Numbered from the stretch's first letter, positions 1 to 9,081 are shown. The stretch: 64,000 nt of DNA from Halomonas sp. MCCC 1A13316 (GCF_014931605.1 NZ_CP053382.1:2294001-2358000), one strand, 5' to 3'. Made by a program: numbers and translations. Notes: generated by a model from the letters alone, not told the origin.

Positions 1-1449
1 GTCGAGCTTCTTGGCATCGTCGCAATAGATCCAGCGCGCGGTCTGCACGTTGACCGGCTCATAGACGCAGTCGACCTTGTACTCCTCCTTGAGGCGATGG
101 GCGACAAGATCGAACTGCAGGGTGCCCACGGCACCCAGGATCAGGTCGTTGTTGTCCAGCGGCTGGAACAGCTGCGTGGCGCCCTCCTCGGAGAGCTGCT
201 GCAAGCCCTTCTGCAGCGCCTTGAGCTTGAGCGGGTCCTTCAGTTGTACGCGCTTGAACAGCTCCGGGGCAAAGTGCGGAATACCAGTGAAGCGCATGTC
301 CTCACCCATGGTGAAGGTATCGCCGATCTGGATGGTACCGTGGTTGTGCAGGCCGATGATGTCGCCGGGCCACGCCTCCTCCACATGGGCACGGTCGGAT
401 GCCATGAATGTCAAAGCATCGGCAATCTTGACGTCCTTGCCCAGACGCACGTGTCGCATCTTCATGTTCTTCTCGTACTTGCCCGAGCAGACCCGCAGGA
501 AGGCGATACGATCACGGTGTTTGGGGTCCATGTTGGCCTGGATCTTGAACACGAAGCCGGTAAAGCGTGAATCCTGGGCATCGACGCTGCGCGTGTCGGT
601 CTCGCGCGGCTGGGGAGGCGGCGCGTACTCGACGAAACCGTCGAGCATTTCGCGCACGCCGAAGTTGCCCATGGCGGTACCGAAGTAGACCGGGGTCAGC
701 TCGCCGCGCAGGTAGGCATCGAGGTCGAATTCATGCGAGGCGCCGCGCACCAATTCCACCTCCATGCGCAGTTCCTCGGCCTGTTCCGCACCCAGCACCG
801 CCTCGACCTCGGGGCTGTCCAGGCCCTCGATGCGCTTGTCTTCGGGAATGCGGCTGCCCTGCCCCTGGGTATAAAGGTGGATTACATCGTTGTAGAGGTG
901 ATAGACCCCCTTGAAGTGGCGCCCCATGCCGATCGGCCAGGTCATCGGTGCACACTCGATGTTCAGGACCGTCTCGACCTCGTCCATCACCTCGATGGGG
1001 TCGCGGATGTCGCGATCCATTTTGTTGATGAAGGTGAGGATCGGCGTGGTGCGCAGGCGGCACACTTCCATCAGCTTGATGGTACGCGCCTCGACGCCCT
1101 TGGCACCGTCGATCACCATCAGCGCCGAGTCCACCGCCGTCAACGTGCGGTAGGTATCCTCGGAGAAGTCCTCGTGCCCCGGGGTGTCGAGCAGATTGAC
1201 GATGCGTCCGCCGTAGGGGAACTGCATCACCGAGGTGGTCACCGAGATGCCCCGCTCCTGCTCCATTTTCATCCAGTCGGAGGTGGCGTGGCGGTCGTTG
1301 CGCTTGCTCTTCACCGAACCGGCAAGCTGGATGGCGTTTCCGAACAGCAGCATCTTCTCGGTGATGGTGGTCTTGCCCGCATCGGGGTGCGAGATAATGG
1401 CAAAGGTTCTGCGCAGCCCGACTTCCCGGGCCAGATCGGCATCAGACAT
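1..1449 (-). CDS. prfC: Peptide chain release factor 3 (RF3), C-terminus cut off by window edge
   Basis: This is a translational GTPase that recycles RF1/RF2 from the ribosome after peptide release in the cytoplasm. Translating the minus strand from the ATG at 1449 gives 483 codons with no stop before the window edge. The N-terminal GTPase domain shows P-loop SHPDAGKTT, switch region [10 protein letters not shown]3 DTPGHEDF and G4 NKMD, followed by EF-Tu-like domains ([22 protein letters not shown]). E. coli RF3 is 529 residues, so about 45 residues are missing beyond the window. A perfect 16-base palindrome lies 22 bases upstream of the start. Resemblance to RF3 is very close throughout and I see no frame break. 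Confidence 0.97.
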   Translation of the reverse strand, partial: MSDADLAREVGLRRTFAIISHPDAGKTTITEKMLLFGNAIQLAGSVKSKRNDRHATSDWMKMEQERGISVTTSVMQFPYGGRIVNLLDTPGHEDFSEDTYRTLTAVDSALMVIDGAKGVEARTIKLMEVCRLRTTPILTFINKMDRDIRDPIEVMDEVETVLNIECAPMTWPIGMGRHFKGVYHLYNDVIHLYTQGQGSRIPEDKRIEGLDSPEVEAVLGAEQAEELRMEVELVRGASHEFDLDAYLRGELTPVYFGTAMGNFGVREMLDGFVEYAPPPQPRETDTRSVDAQDSRFTGFVFKIQANMDPKHRDRIAFLRVCSGKYEKNMKMRHVRLGKDVKIADALTFMASDRAHVEEAWPGDIIGLHNHGTIQIGDTFTMGEDMRFTGIPHFAPELFKRVQLKDPLKLKALQKGLQQLSEEGATQLFQPLDNNDLILGAVGTLQFDLVAHRLKEEYKVDCVYEPVNVQTARWIYCDDAKKLD

Positions 1450-1470
1450 CAGTCTCGAATTCGTCGTATG

Positions 1471-1486
1471 GCACCCATATGGGTGC
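1471..1486. repeat. Perfect 16-bp palindrome upstream of prfC
   Basis: GCACCCATATGGGTGC is fully self-complementary and sits 22 bases before the prfC start codon, so it would lie in the 5' UTR or overlap the promoter. It could be a regulator site or a short RNA hairpin. No function can be assigned from sequence alone. Confidence 0.5.
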
Positions 1487-1579
1487 GTGAGTGTGGGATG
1501 GCACGCATTCTACGGCTTTGATACCAAGAGTTGTAGGGCGGTTAGAGGGGGTACTCCACACGGAATAGCGATGCAGACG

Positions 1580-1608
1580 CAAAATGCTCCCCGAAGGGAG
1601 CATTTTTT
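1580..1608. terminator. Intrinsic terminator between the TRAP operon and prfC
   Basis: The arms AAAATGCTCC and GGAGCATTTT flank a short CCGAAG-type loop. There is a T run on the plus side and a shorter T run when read on the minus strand. It lies just downstream of the fused TRAP permease stop at 1631 and probably ends that minus-strand transcript before prfC. Confidence 0.7.
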
Positions 1609-1630
1609 CAGCATGAAACGACCTCAGCCT

Positions 1631-3829
1631 CTACCCATAAGCCAGATTCGGTAGCCACGTTACCAGAGCCGGGAACAGTATGACCAAGAGCAGACCCAGC
1701 GCCTGGATACCCAGGAACGGGAAGGAAGACCGGAAGATCTGACCCATGGTGATATGGGGGGGGCATACTCCCTTGATGTAGAACAGGGCATAACCGAAAG
1801 GGGGGCTAAGAAACGACATCTGCATGTTGACCAAGTATATGACCCCGAACCATAGCGAGACATTGGCTGGATCCACCCCAGGCAACCCTAGCACACCATC
1901 GAAGCTCAACCCTTTTATCAGCGGAACGAAGATAGGCACCGCCAGCAGCAGAATGCCCACCCAGTCGAGGAACATCCCCAGTGCCACCAGGAGAACCATC
2001 ATCAAGGCCAGCACCATGTACGGCCCCAGTCCTGCTCCCGAGATGAGCTCCTGCACGAATGTCTGCCCCCCCTGAAGGATATAGAAACCGACGAAGATGC
2101 TGGCGCCAAAGATGATCCACATCACCATTGCCGAAGCCACCAGCGTCGTCATGCAGGCAGCATGCAAGTTTGGCCAGGTCAACCGCTTATGCAGGGCAGC
2201 CACTATCAGCGCCCCGAAGGTGCCGATGCCTGCCGCCTCCACAGGTGTAGCAATACCGGTGAAGATAATACCAAGCACGAGAACGACCAGCACGATGGGA
2301 GCCAGCATGTTGCGCAGCAGACGCAGCTTCTCCTTCATGTCGACTCGGTCGGCGACCGGCATCGGCGGAGCCATGGCCGGGTTGAGCGTACCGCGCAGCC
2401 AGCAGTACAGGCCATACATGCCGGCAAGCAACAAGCCCGGGATCAGTGAACCAAGATATAGTTCGCCTACGGATTGCTGAGCAATGACCCCATAGATGAT
2501 GGCCAGTATGGATGGCGGAATCAGGATACCGAGCGTCCCACCTGCCATGATCGAGCCGATCGCGATCTCGGGGTTGTAATTGCGCTTCAGCATAGCCGGG
2601 AGGGCGATCAGTCCCATGGTCACGACTGCCGCCCCGATCACGCCGACCATGGCCGCCAGCAGGGTCGAGGCAATGACGGTGGCTATTGCCAGGCCTGCCT
2701 TGAGCCCCCCCATCCACTTGTAGACAACATCGAACAATTCCTCGATGATGCCCGCCTTCTCAAGTACGGAAGCCATGAAGATGAACAAGGGAATTGCTGA
2801 AAGCTGGTAATTCGTCATCATCGGGAAGATACGAGACGGCATGAGATTGAGCATATCCTGGCTGCCGACAAGGTACAGAAACACCACCCCGAGTCCGCCT
2901 GTGACGAATGCCAGCGGCAGGCCCGCCACGAGCACGACCATCAGCGCACCGAACATTACCAAAGTCAATCCACCGATCCCAACCCCGCTGAGGCTCGACT
3001 CCAGACTGAAAGGCAGACTTTCGTAATCTGTCACGGCGATATTGACCATTTCAAACAGCAGCCAGGCGGCTAGCGCGACAGCAACAGCCATTAATATCGC
3101 TGCGAAAGCATGACTGGACTCCCGACGCTGCCAGAAGTGGCGAAATAATTGGAAATCGCGTATCAGCTGGGCCACCCCCTGCAGCAGTAGCAACAAGGCG
3201 CCGAAGAACAGCATGAACTTCACGGGATAGAACTGAATTGCCCATTCAGTAAAGGATGTCTCGTTGGCATAGCTAGAGCCAAAGAAGAACTTGTCACTGA
3301 CGGATTGGGAAAAGAATTTCCAACCTGTAACGAGCAAGGCAATGGTGAAGATGAAGAAGAAAACCGACGTCATCAGGTCCAGCGCAGCCTTGTTGATCGG
3401 CCGGGCCCGACTATAGAGGATATCGACCCTGACATGCCCCCCTTCCCGCAGTGCAAACCCCCCTGCGATAAGATACTGCATGCCGAACATCAACGTCATT
3501 GACTCATGCGCCCAGTTGGTCGGCGAGTTGAAGGCATAGCGCACCAGCACTTCATAGGCGAAGACAAACGGCGCGATCAACGCCCAATAGGCAACATACT
3601 GCCCAGCGAAGCCGGATATCCTGTCAATGGTCTTGGTGAGCACGTTGCCTGGAGGGGCATAGGCTTCGCTGTAACCCTCTGTAACCGGCAATTCTGCAGT
3701 GTCGCCTCCACTTATGGTCCCTCCGCGCCGAAAGCTCCTTGCAACGAAGAACATCACGACCAAGGGTAGTACTAGCAATACCGCCCAGTATAGCCAATGA
3801 GGTAGAACAAAATTTATCTCGAGATTCAT
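1631..3829 (-). CDS. TRAP transporter permease, fused small and large subunits (DctQ-DctM)
   Basis: This 732-residue inner-membrane protein joins the small (DctQ, 4 helices) and large (DctM, about 12 helices) permease subunits of a tripartite ATP-independent periplasmic transporter, which takes up carboxylate-type solutes with a Na+ or H+ gradient. An extra N-terminal helix (residues 10-30) precedes the DctQ part (about 60-230). The DctM part follows from about 270, with the typical GGTLGILIPPS and FLDWVGI stretches. The start at 3829 has a strong GGAGG site 7 bases upstream. It forms an operon with the binding protein at 3969-5135. Base composition is more AT-rich than in flanking genes. The substrate cannot be told from sequence. 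Confidence 0.9.
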   Translation of the reverse strand: MNLEINFVLPHWLYWAVLLVLPLVVMFFVARSFRRGGTISGGDTAELPVTEGYSEAYAPPGNVLTKTIDRISGFAGQYVAYWALIAPFVFAYEVLVRYAFNSPTNWAHESMTLMFGMQYLIAGGFALREGGHVRVDILYSRARPINKAALDLMTSVFFFIFTIALLVTGWKFFSQSVSDKFFFGSSYANETSFTEWAIQFYPVKFMLFFGALLLLLQGVAQLIRDFQLFRHFWQRRESSHAFAAILMAVAVALAAWLLFEMVNIAVTDYESLPFSLESSLSGVGIGGLTLVMFGALMVVLVAGLPLAFVTGGLGVVFLYLVGSQDMLNLMPSRIFPMMTNYQLSAIPLFIFMASVLEKAGIIEELFDVVYKWMGGLKAGLAIATVIASTLLAAMVGVIGAAVVTMGLIALPAMLKRNYNPEIAIGSIMAGGTLGILIPPSILAIIYGVIAQQSVGELYLGSLIPGLLLAGMYGLYCWLRGTLNPAMAPPMPVADRVDMKEKLRLLRNMLAPIVLVVLVLGIIFTGIATPVEAAGIGTFGALIVAALHKRLTWPNLHAACMTTLVASAMVMWIIFGASIFVGFYILQGGQTFVQELISGAGLGPYMVLALMMVLLVALGMFLDWVGILLLAVPIFVPLIKGLSFDGVLGLPGVDPANVSLWFGVIYLVNMQMSFLSPPFGYALFYIKGVCPPHITMGQIFRSSFPFLGIQALGLLLVILFPALVTWLPNLAYG

Positions 3830-3968
3830 GAATGCTCCTCCGTAAAACTACTGACTTCAGCAGTAGCAACGGATCGCCGGTTCGACCGACAAGGTTATTT
3901 TCTATATGTTGAAACCGGACACCACAAGCATTTGTACAAGTAGCATCCGGCACCAGGCTGATTGGAGA

Positions 3969-5135
3969 TTAGAGGTTGAGCTCGTAATCTTTTATATCTT
4001 CATCTGTTATCAACGCAACAGCAGGATCCATCATGGTATCCAGGTGGGCCTTGAATAGACGAGCTGCATCTGGATCTTTGTTTGCCCACTTGAACCACAG
4101 CGGAATTGCCGCTTCACGGAACCGTGTAGCGTCTTCTTCAGTGAGGTGAATAATCTCCACGCCCTTCTCGCGATACTTCGGCCAAGCCTCGGCATTTGCC
4201 TTCTGTATAGCAGCATAATGCTCTCGAGAGTAGGCTGCCACCAAGTCATGCATGAGATCCTGGGTCTGCGGCGACATCCGCTCGAAGACCCTGCGGTTGA
4301 CGGAGATATCCATGAGATCGACCGCCTGATGCAGACAAGGAGTCGAGGGTGGCCCCATGATGATGTAGTCTGCGACCTGCCAGAACCCCAGTTCGAAATT
4401 GACGGCAGCGCCAGTGTAATCGGCTGCATCGATAGTTCCTTTCTCCAGCGCCGGATAAACTTCCGAACCGGGCAAGAGAGTGGTTCGAGCACCAATGGCT
4501 GCAAAGGTCTCCGCTACGATACCACCTGGCATGCGAATCTTGACGCCGTTGAAGTCGTCGAAACTGCGTAGCGGGACCTTGGAGTGGATCAGGTTGAGGT
4601 CATGATGCACATAACCCAGTAGCTCTTGACCCTGTTTGCGGTAGAGATCCTTTGCAATATCGAACCCACCGTAGGCGCCAAACATGATGTCCCACTGATG
4701 CGGAACGGATAAACCCATGGGATACGCGGTGAGGAAAACACCCGCCGGCATCTTGCCTGGCCAATAGACGGTAAACCAGTTCTGGCCGTCGAGAACGCCA
4801 TTTCGCACCGCATCGGCGACCTCGAAGGCGCCTGCAACAGCACCAGCCGGGAACGGTTCGATGCTTACCTCACCCCCGGTGGCCTCTGCTACTCCTGCTG
4901 CCCACGACTCGAAGATGCTGTAGCCAGTCGTACCCGGCTGCCACGAAGATTGCATGCTGATACGAATGCCTTCCTGAGCCTGAACGTTGGCTACCCAGGG
5001 AGCGGCCACAGCGGCCGCAGAACCCAAGGCAGCCTTCTTGAGAAAGCTACGTCGACCCGAGGTTGAAGGCGTTCCCGGCTCATCGGCACACGGCATGTTG
5101 ATGTTGTCTTTGAGCGATAGCTTGTCGTCTTGCAT
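3969..5135 (-). CDS. TRAP transporter substrate-binding protein (DctP family), Tat-exported
   Basis: This is the periplasmic solute receptor that delivers its ligand to the DctQM permease encoded downstream. I chose the ATG at 5135 because GGAG lies 7 bases upstream; an in-frame ATG 39 bases earlier (5174) lacks a ribosome-binding site. The resulting 388-residue protein has a twin-arginine signal (RRSFLKKA, then a hydrophobic stretch ending near VQAQ), implying export as a folded protein. The mature part has DctP-family features, including the GVKIRMPGG segment that carries the ligand-contacting Arg in this family. The gap of about 140 bases to the permease gene lacks a clear terminator, so cotranscription is likely. 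The ligand is unknown; the FxxxYWPGKMP and mannitol/keto-acid-type subfamily look is only suggestive. Confidence 0.9.
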   Translation of the reverse strand: MQDDKLSLKDNINMPCADEPGTPSTSGRRSFLKKAALGSAAAVAAPWVANVQAQEGIRISMQSSWQPGTTGYSIFESWAAGVAEATGGEVSIEPFPAGAVAGAFEVADAVRNGVLDGQNWFTVYWPGKMPAGVFLTAYPMGLSVPHQWDIMFGAYGGFDIAKDLYRKQGQELLGYVHHDLNLIHSKVPLRSFDDFNGVKIRMPGGIVAETFAAIGARTTLLPGSEVYPALEKGTIDAADYTGAAVNFELGFWQVADYIIMGPPSTPCLHQAVDLMDISVNRRVFERMSPQTQDLMHDLVAAYSREHYAAIQKANAEAWPKYREKGVEIIHLTEEDATRFREAAIPLWFKWANKDPDAARLFKAHLDTMMDPAVALITDEDIKDYELNL

Positions 5136-5361
5136 GTCATGACTCCAGTTAGTAGCGCGCCCCGCAACACTCATGAGCGGGATTTGTTGTTGTCATCCTT
5201 GGCTAGCATGCATCCACCCCCATGGGGGAAGTGCCCTGTCGTCTGTCGTCCCTTGCTTGACAATAAAGTTTCGGAAAAGCTTTCCGCAACCTCCTACCAA
5301 GCTATCCAAAAAGCCGATTAACCACCAGCAGTGACGAGGTGGGACATTCGTTTGATCTTTT

Positions 5362-5372
5362 TGGTAAGACCA
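5362..5372. promoter_or_regulatory. GntR/FadR-type operator, copy 1 (TGGT-N3-ACCA)
   Basis: TGGTAAGACCA matches the TGGT-N3-ACCA core recognised by FadR-subfamily GntR regulators (FadR, PdhR, LldR and relatives). It lies about 20 bases downstream of the predicted start point of the TRAP operon transcript. A second copy is centred 55 bases away. Confidence 0.6.
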
Positions 5373-5416
5373 TGATACCTGTCATTCCAAACCCTTGCAT
5401 TAATTCAGCTTTTTAC

Positions 5417-5427
5417 TGGTATGACCA
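5417..5427. promoter_or_regulatory. GntR/FadR-type operator, copy 2 (TGGT-N3-ACCA)
   Basis: TGGTATGACCA is the second TGGT-N3-ACCA site. Its flanks (ACTGGT and ACCAATT) extend the dyad slightly. It overlaps the proposed -35 of the TRAP promoter, which suits repression. No GntR gene is present in the window, so the regulator would act from elsewhere. Confidence 0.6.
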
Positions 5428-5607
5428 ATTATAATTGATTTCAATTTGCGACTAAAGAATAAGCCTGACGAAGCTTAAACCCCAGTGCTATATGATATTG
5501 ATTTCCAATAAACCCATGTGAAACACATCATTATCGGCAGAATCCCGACACAATGCCCAAAAGAAATTCACGATATGATGGGTACAGTTCTGTCTCTTGG
5601 AGTTACC

Positions 5608-6873
5608 ATGCCAACCGCCCCCCCTCTGCCGCTATCGACCCCCAGTCGCAACCTGGTTCGCCTGACCATCGTGCGTGGCATCACCTGGACCGGTTTCCTG
5701 GCGGCGGTCATCGTCGGGATCGAACTGCTTCACTTCGAGCTCGAGGTTACCGCGGTAATCGGCGTCATCGTCGGCATGGGGCTGGTCAATCTCTTCACCT
5801 GGTGGCGGCTCGGCCGCCAATGGGCAGTCAACCATATCGAGTACGTGATTCACCTGCTCGTCGACGTGTTCGGCCTGACGCTACTCTTCTACCTCACCGG
5901 CGGCGCCACCAACCCGTTCATCAACTACTACCTGGTACCGGTCACCATTGCCGCCGCCACCCTGCCCTGGCGCTACGCCTGGATCGTCGCCGTCTCTGCC
6001 ATGGCGTCCTACACCTTGTTGCTGGGGGACTACCACCCGGTCCCGCAGTTGACCCACGATCAAGGCAACGAGGTGCTCAACCTGCATGTGCTGGGCATGT
6101 GGCTCAACTTCGGCCTCTCGGCCGGGCTGGTGACCTTCTTCATCTACAAGATGGCCCACGCCCTGCGCAGCCGTGAGCGAGCCCTTTCCCAGACCCGGGA
6201 GTCGGCGCTGCGTAACGAGCAGATCGTCGCCGTGGCCACCCAGGCTGCCGGCACTGCCCATGAGCTGGGCACGCCTCTGTCGACCATGGCGGTGCTGCTC
6301 AGCGAAATGCGCCAGGACGCTCGCGACAATCCCGAACTGCTCGAGGACATCGAACTGCTGCGGCGCCAGGTCGACGTGTGCAAGTCGCGGCTGCGTCACC
6401 TGGTGGAGAGCGCCGATCGGCGGCGCATGGCCGAACCGGAAGTCCGCGATTCCCGCGACTGGCTTAAGGGCGTGGTGCAGCGCTGGCTGGTGCTGCGCCC
6501 CGACGTCAGTCATCGCCTCGAGATCGCTAGTCAGCGCGGCACTCCCTGGCTCAAGGTCGACACCACTCTCGACCAGGCAATTACCAACCTGCTCAACAAC
6601 GCAGCGGATGCCAACCCCGACGACATCAACATCGGCCTGGACTGGAACGCCCAGGATGTGGTGATCGACATCCGCGACCATGGCCCCGGAGTCACCCTGG
6701 ACATCGCCGACCAGCTGGGCGAAACCTTTGTCTCGACCAAGAGCAAGGGGCTCGGCATCGGGCTGTTCCTGACGCATGCCACGATCAACCGCTTCGGCGG
6801 CGGCGTGAGCCTGTATAATCATCCGGACGGGGGGACGCTGACCGAAGTGATCCTGCCACACAGTGAGCCCTGA
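5608..6873 (+). CDS. regB: Redox-sensing histidine kinase RegB/PrrB
   Basis: This membrane sensor kinase of the RegBA (PrrBA, ActSR, RoxSR) global redox system phosphorylates the response regulator encoded next. The start at 5608 has GGAG 5 bases upstream; the frame is open further upstream without a ribosome-binding site. Six hydrophobic helices occupy residues 20-180, with the quinone-binding GGATNPF motif at 98-104. The H box HELGTP has His218, and Cys258 sits where the redox-active RegB cysteine lies. The N box NLLNNAADA is near 327, and the ATP-lid motifs are DHGPG (357) and GLGIGL (381). The 421-residue length suits the family. It is followed by regA 19 bases downstream and is divergent from the TRAP operon. 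Confidence 0.93.
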   Translation: MPTAPPLPLSTPSRNLVRLTIVRGITWTGFLAAVIVGIELLHFELEVTAVIGVIVGMGLVNLFTWWRLGRQWAVNHIEYVIHLLVDVFGLTLLFYLTGGATNPFINYYLVPVTIAAATLPWRYAWIVAVSAMASYTLLLGDYHPVPQLTHDQGNEVLNLHVLGMWLNFGLSAGLVTFFIYKMAHALRSRERALSQTRESALRNEQIVAVATQAAGTAHELGTPLSTMAVLLSEMRQDARDNPELLEDIELLRRQVDVCKSRLRHLVESADRRRMAEPEVRDSRDWLKGVVQRWLVLRPDVSHRLEIASQRGTPWLKVDTTLDQAITNLLNNAADANPDDINIGLDWNAQDVVIDIRDHGPGVTLDIADQLGETFVSTKSKGLGIGLFLTHATINRFGGGVSLYNHPDGGTLTEVILPHSEP

Positions 6874-6892
6874 GCGACGCGACGAGGTTGCC

Positions 6893-7432
6893 ATGCAAGA
6901 CGCCGATACCCGCCTGTTGATCATCGATGACGACGAAATGTTCTGCCACGTGCTCTCTCGCGCCATGGCCAGACGCGGCTACGAAGTGCTGGTGGCGCAT
7001 GACGCGGAGCAGGCGCTGTCGCTGGCTCGATGCCACCGCCCGGAACTGGCCACTCTCGACCTCAAGCTGGAGCACAGCTCGGGACTGAAGCTGCTGCCGG
7101 AGCTGCTCGAGGTGGTGCCGAACTGTCGCATCGTGGTGCTGACCGGCTACTCGAGCATCGCCACCGCCGTCGAAGCGATCAAGCTCGGGGCCGTCAATTA
7201 CCTGTGCAAGCCCGCCGACGCGGAGGAGATCCTGGTGGCGCTGGGCCGCGAAGAGGGCGATCCGGAAGCCGAGGTGGCCGACAACCCACCGTCGATCAAC
7301 CGCATCGCCTGGGAGCATATCCAGAAGGTACTGCAGGAGCATGACGGCAACATCTCCGCCACCGCACGTGCCCTGGGCATGCACCGCCGCACTCTGCAGC
7401 GCAAGCTGCAGAAGCGGCCGGTGCGACGGTAA
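6893..7432 (+). CDS. regA: Response regulator RegA/PrrA
   Basis: This is the DNA-binding partner of RegB. The 179-residue protein has an N-terminal receiver domain with acidic pocket DDDE (12-15), phosphoacceptor Asp56 (TLDLKL), Thr84 and Lys106. A proline-rich linker (VADNPPS) leads to a Fis-type helix-turn-helix at the C-terminus (ISATARALGMHRRTLQRKL), which is nearly invariant in RegA proteins. The ATG at 6893 is preferred because GAGG precedes it; a GTG at 6863 overlaps the end of regB but has no site. RegA homologues control respiration, nitrogen and carbon pathways in response to quinone redox state; targets here are unknown. Confidence 0.94.
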   Translation: MQDADTRLLIIDDDEMFCHVLSRAMARRGYEVLVAHDAEQALSLARCHRPELATLDLKLEHSSGLKLLPELLEVVPNCRIVVLTGYSSIATAVEAIKLGAVNYLCKPADAEEILVALGREEGDPEAEVADNPPSINRIAWEHIQKVLQEHDGNISATARALGMHRRTLQRKLQKRPVRR

Positions 7433-7682
7433 TCATTTCGCCCAGACGACTCCCGACACAGGACTAAAGTGCCACCCAGGCAAGCGGCGCCGGGGGCAGC
7501 TCGTAGCGGAGGTCATTTGCCAGGGGTGAGGATCACTGCTCCGAACGGGCTAGCCATGGATGGCCAGCACCGGTCCTGCAAGCGGAGCAGGACGCGAGAG
7601 CGAAGCAGGGCAAATTTAGCGCCCAAGGTTGGGTTCACAGCGCCTCCGCGAGACCTGGCGCCGGGTAAGCCGCGAGCATATG
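7433..7682. other. Intergenic gap between convergent regA and bdhA
   Basis: These 250 bases separate two convergent genes. A 6-bp stem (GTCCTG/CAGGAC) around 7574-7595 is the only structure I see. It lacks a T run, so I do not call it a terminator. No coding potential is evident. Confidence 0.5.
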
Positions 7683-8456
7683 TCACTGAGCTGTCCAGCC
7701 CAAGTCGATATTCCAGCTCGAGCCGGTGACGGCACCTGCCGCATCGGAGGCCAAATAGGCCACCAGCCCCGACACCTCCTCCGGGTCGATCAGGCGCTTG
7801 ACCGCAGCGTTCTTGAGCATGATCTGCTCCACCACGTCCTGTTCGTTCATGCCGTGCAGCTTGGCCTGGTCGGCGATCTGGTTCTCCACCAGCGGCGTCT
7901 TGACGTAGGCCGGGCAGATGGCATTGGCGGTGATTCCCTGCGGCCCGCCCTCCAGCGCTGCCGTCTTGGTCAACCCGATCATGCCGTGCTTGGCGCTGAT
8001 GTAAGCCGACTTGCCCGGCGAGGCGACCTGGGCGTGCACCGAGGCGATGTTGACGATCCGCCCCCAGCCATTCTGGCGCATCGAGGGCCACACCGCCTGG
8101 GTCAGCAGGAAAGGTGCCGTCAGCATCAGCTCGATGATCTGGCGCCACTTGGCCTCGGGAAAATCCTCGATCGGCGACACGTGCTGGATGCCGGCATTGT
8201 TGACCAGAATATCGACTCGACCGAAGCGTTTGATGGCCTCTGCCACCGCAGCCTTGCATGCCTCGCCGTCGGTGAGGTCGGCCTGGAAGAACGCTGCGCC
8301 GACGTCATCGGCCTTCTCCTTGGCCTGGTCGTTGAAATCGACGGCCAACACCTGATGGCCGAGCTCGCGAAACTGGCGTACCACCGCCTCACCGATACCG
8401 CTGGCGGTTCCCGTCACCAGGGCGACACGTGGCACGGGGGTCATTGCGTTGGGCAT
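7683..8456 (-). CDS. bdhA: 3-hydroxybutyrate dehydrogenase (SDR family)
   Basis: It catalyses NAD-dependent interconversion of 3-hydroxybutyrate and acetoacetate in the cytoplasm, a step in use of poly-hydroxybutyrate monomers. The 257-residue protein is a classical short-chain dehydrogenase. The Rossmann motif TGTASGIG is near residue 16, followed by NNAG, catalytic Ser in NIASVHA, and YISAKHG supplying Tyr and Lys of the YxxxK pair. The C-terminal SSWNIDLGWTAQ resembles the conserved end of bacterial BdhA. AAGGA lies 7 bases before the start. The acetoacetate product would feed the scoAB CoA-transferase 3 kb away, which supports the assignment over a generic SDR. Confidence 0.88.
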   Translation of the reverse strand: MPNAMTPVPRVALVTGTASGIGEAVVRQFRELGHQVLAVDFNDQAKEKADDVGAAFFQADLTDGEACKAAVAEAIKRFGRVDILVNNAGIQHVSPIEDFPEAKWRQIIELMLTAPFLLTQAVWPSMRQNGWGRIVNIASVHAQVASPGKSAYISAKHGMIGLTKTAALEGGPQGITANAICPAYVKTPLVENQIADQAKLHGMNEQDVVEQIMLKNAAVKRLIDPEEVSGLVAYLASDAAGAVTGSSWNIDLGWTAQ

Positions 8457-8542
8457 GGGTAAATCCTTCTACACGACGTTGGAAAAAGAGGTGCTTCCAG
8501 CATAAGCCCGAGGCGGCAATCAGAGCCAGCCGGGACATGGCC

Positions 8543-8983
8543 TCACGTGGCCGGCATCATTACCCTGTCCATCAGGCGCTGGGCCAGGCGACTCCCCTCC
8601 TCGCGGTTTTCAAGATCGGAAAGGTCGTCGAGCAACTCGCAGCGCCAAAGCCAGTGGCCCTCTTGCAGAATTTCGGCCACGAAGGGGTAACGGCCCGAGG
8701 GTAGCTCGAAAGCTCGCCGCTCACCCTCGACCGGTGGCGTCATACTGCCGAAGGTCGGAAACAGCACCAGCGACAGCGAGACCGGGCTGATCAAGGCACC
8801 GACCAGATAGTCACGCCCTGTCGAATCGACGCCATCGTCGGGACAGGCCTGAAAACACAAGGCGTCGACATCGAGGTGAGGGTTACGACCGGGTGCTGCC
8901 TCGAGTGCACCGGCCTGGCGGCGTTTCCAGGCCTGGGCCATCTCGTTCAGGCGCCGGTACTGCTCGGGCGTCGGGACCAGCAT
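8543..8983 (-). CDS. HybE-like protein ([NiFe]-hydrogenase assembly chaperone family)
   Basis: This 146-residue soluble protein resembles the HybE/HupJ family in layout. The pattern NPHLDVDALCF, then GALISPVSLSLVLFP, then a glycine-rich turn and ELPSGRYPF followed by a C-terminal helix parallels HybE proteins (NP.L.VEA, GVL.TPW..NL.LLP, FP.G.Y.F). HybE-type proteins hold Tat-targeted hydrogenase or Rieske-type precursors before export. No hydrogenase gene is in the window, so the partner is unknown and the original function should not be assumed. A strong AAGGAG precedes the ATG at 8983. It is divergent from the IMPase-family gene. Confidence 0.6.
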   Translation of the reverse strand: MLVPTPEQYRRLNEMAQAWKRRQAGALEAAPGRNPHLDVDALCFQACPDDGVDSTGRDYLVGALISPVSLSLVLFPTFGSMTPPVEGERRAFELPSGRYPFVAEILQEGHWLWRCELLDDLSDLENREEGSRLAQRLMDRVMMPAT

Positions 8984-9081
8984 GGCACACTCTCCTTTTT
9001 GCGAAAATGATCGAGGGTCCCGTTCGGCAGGATGCCTCGCGGCTGCTATTCTGGCAGTTCCATGCGCGACGAGGAATGCCC

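Larger units (their letters stand above)
5136..5607. promoter_or_regulatory. Divergent AT-rich control region between the TRAP operon and regB
   Basis: This gap of about 470 bases has no convincing gene. It holds the divergent promoters of the TRAP operon (minus) and regBA (plus), the paired operator sites annotated separately, and long AT-rich stretches around 5380-5520. A possible minus-strand promoter has a -35 GACCAA complement at 5423-5428 (TTGGTC), an 18-base spacer and a -10 ATTAAT at 5399-5404. The upstream operator would overlap that -35. The promoter call is weak and the gap itself is certain. Confidence 0.45.

Noticed and set aside
5136..5174. N-terminal extension of the DctP protein to the ATG at 5174
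   Set aside because: It lacks a ribosome-binding site, and the added residues precede a complete Tat signal that already follows a well-placed start at 5135.
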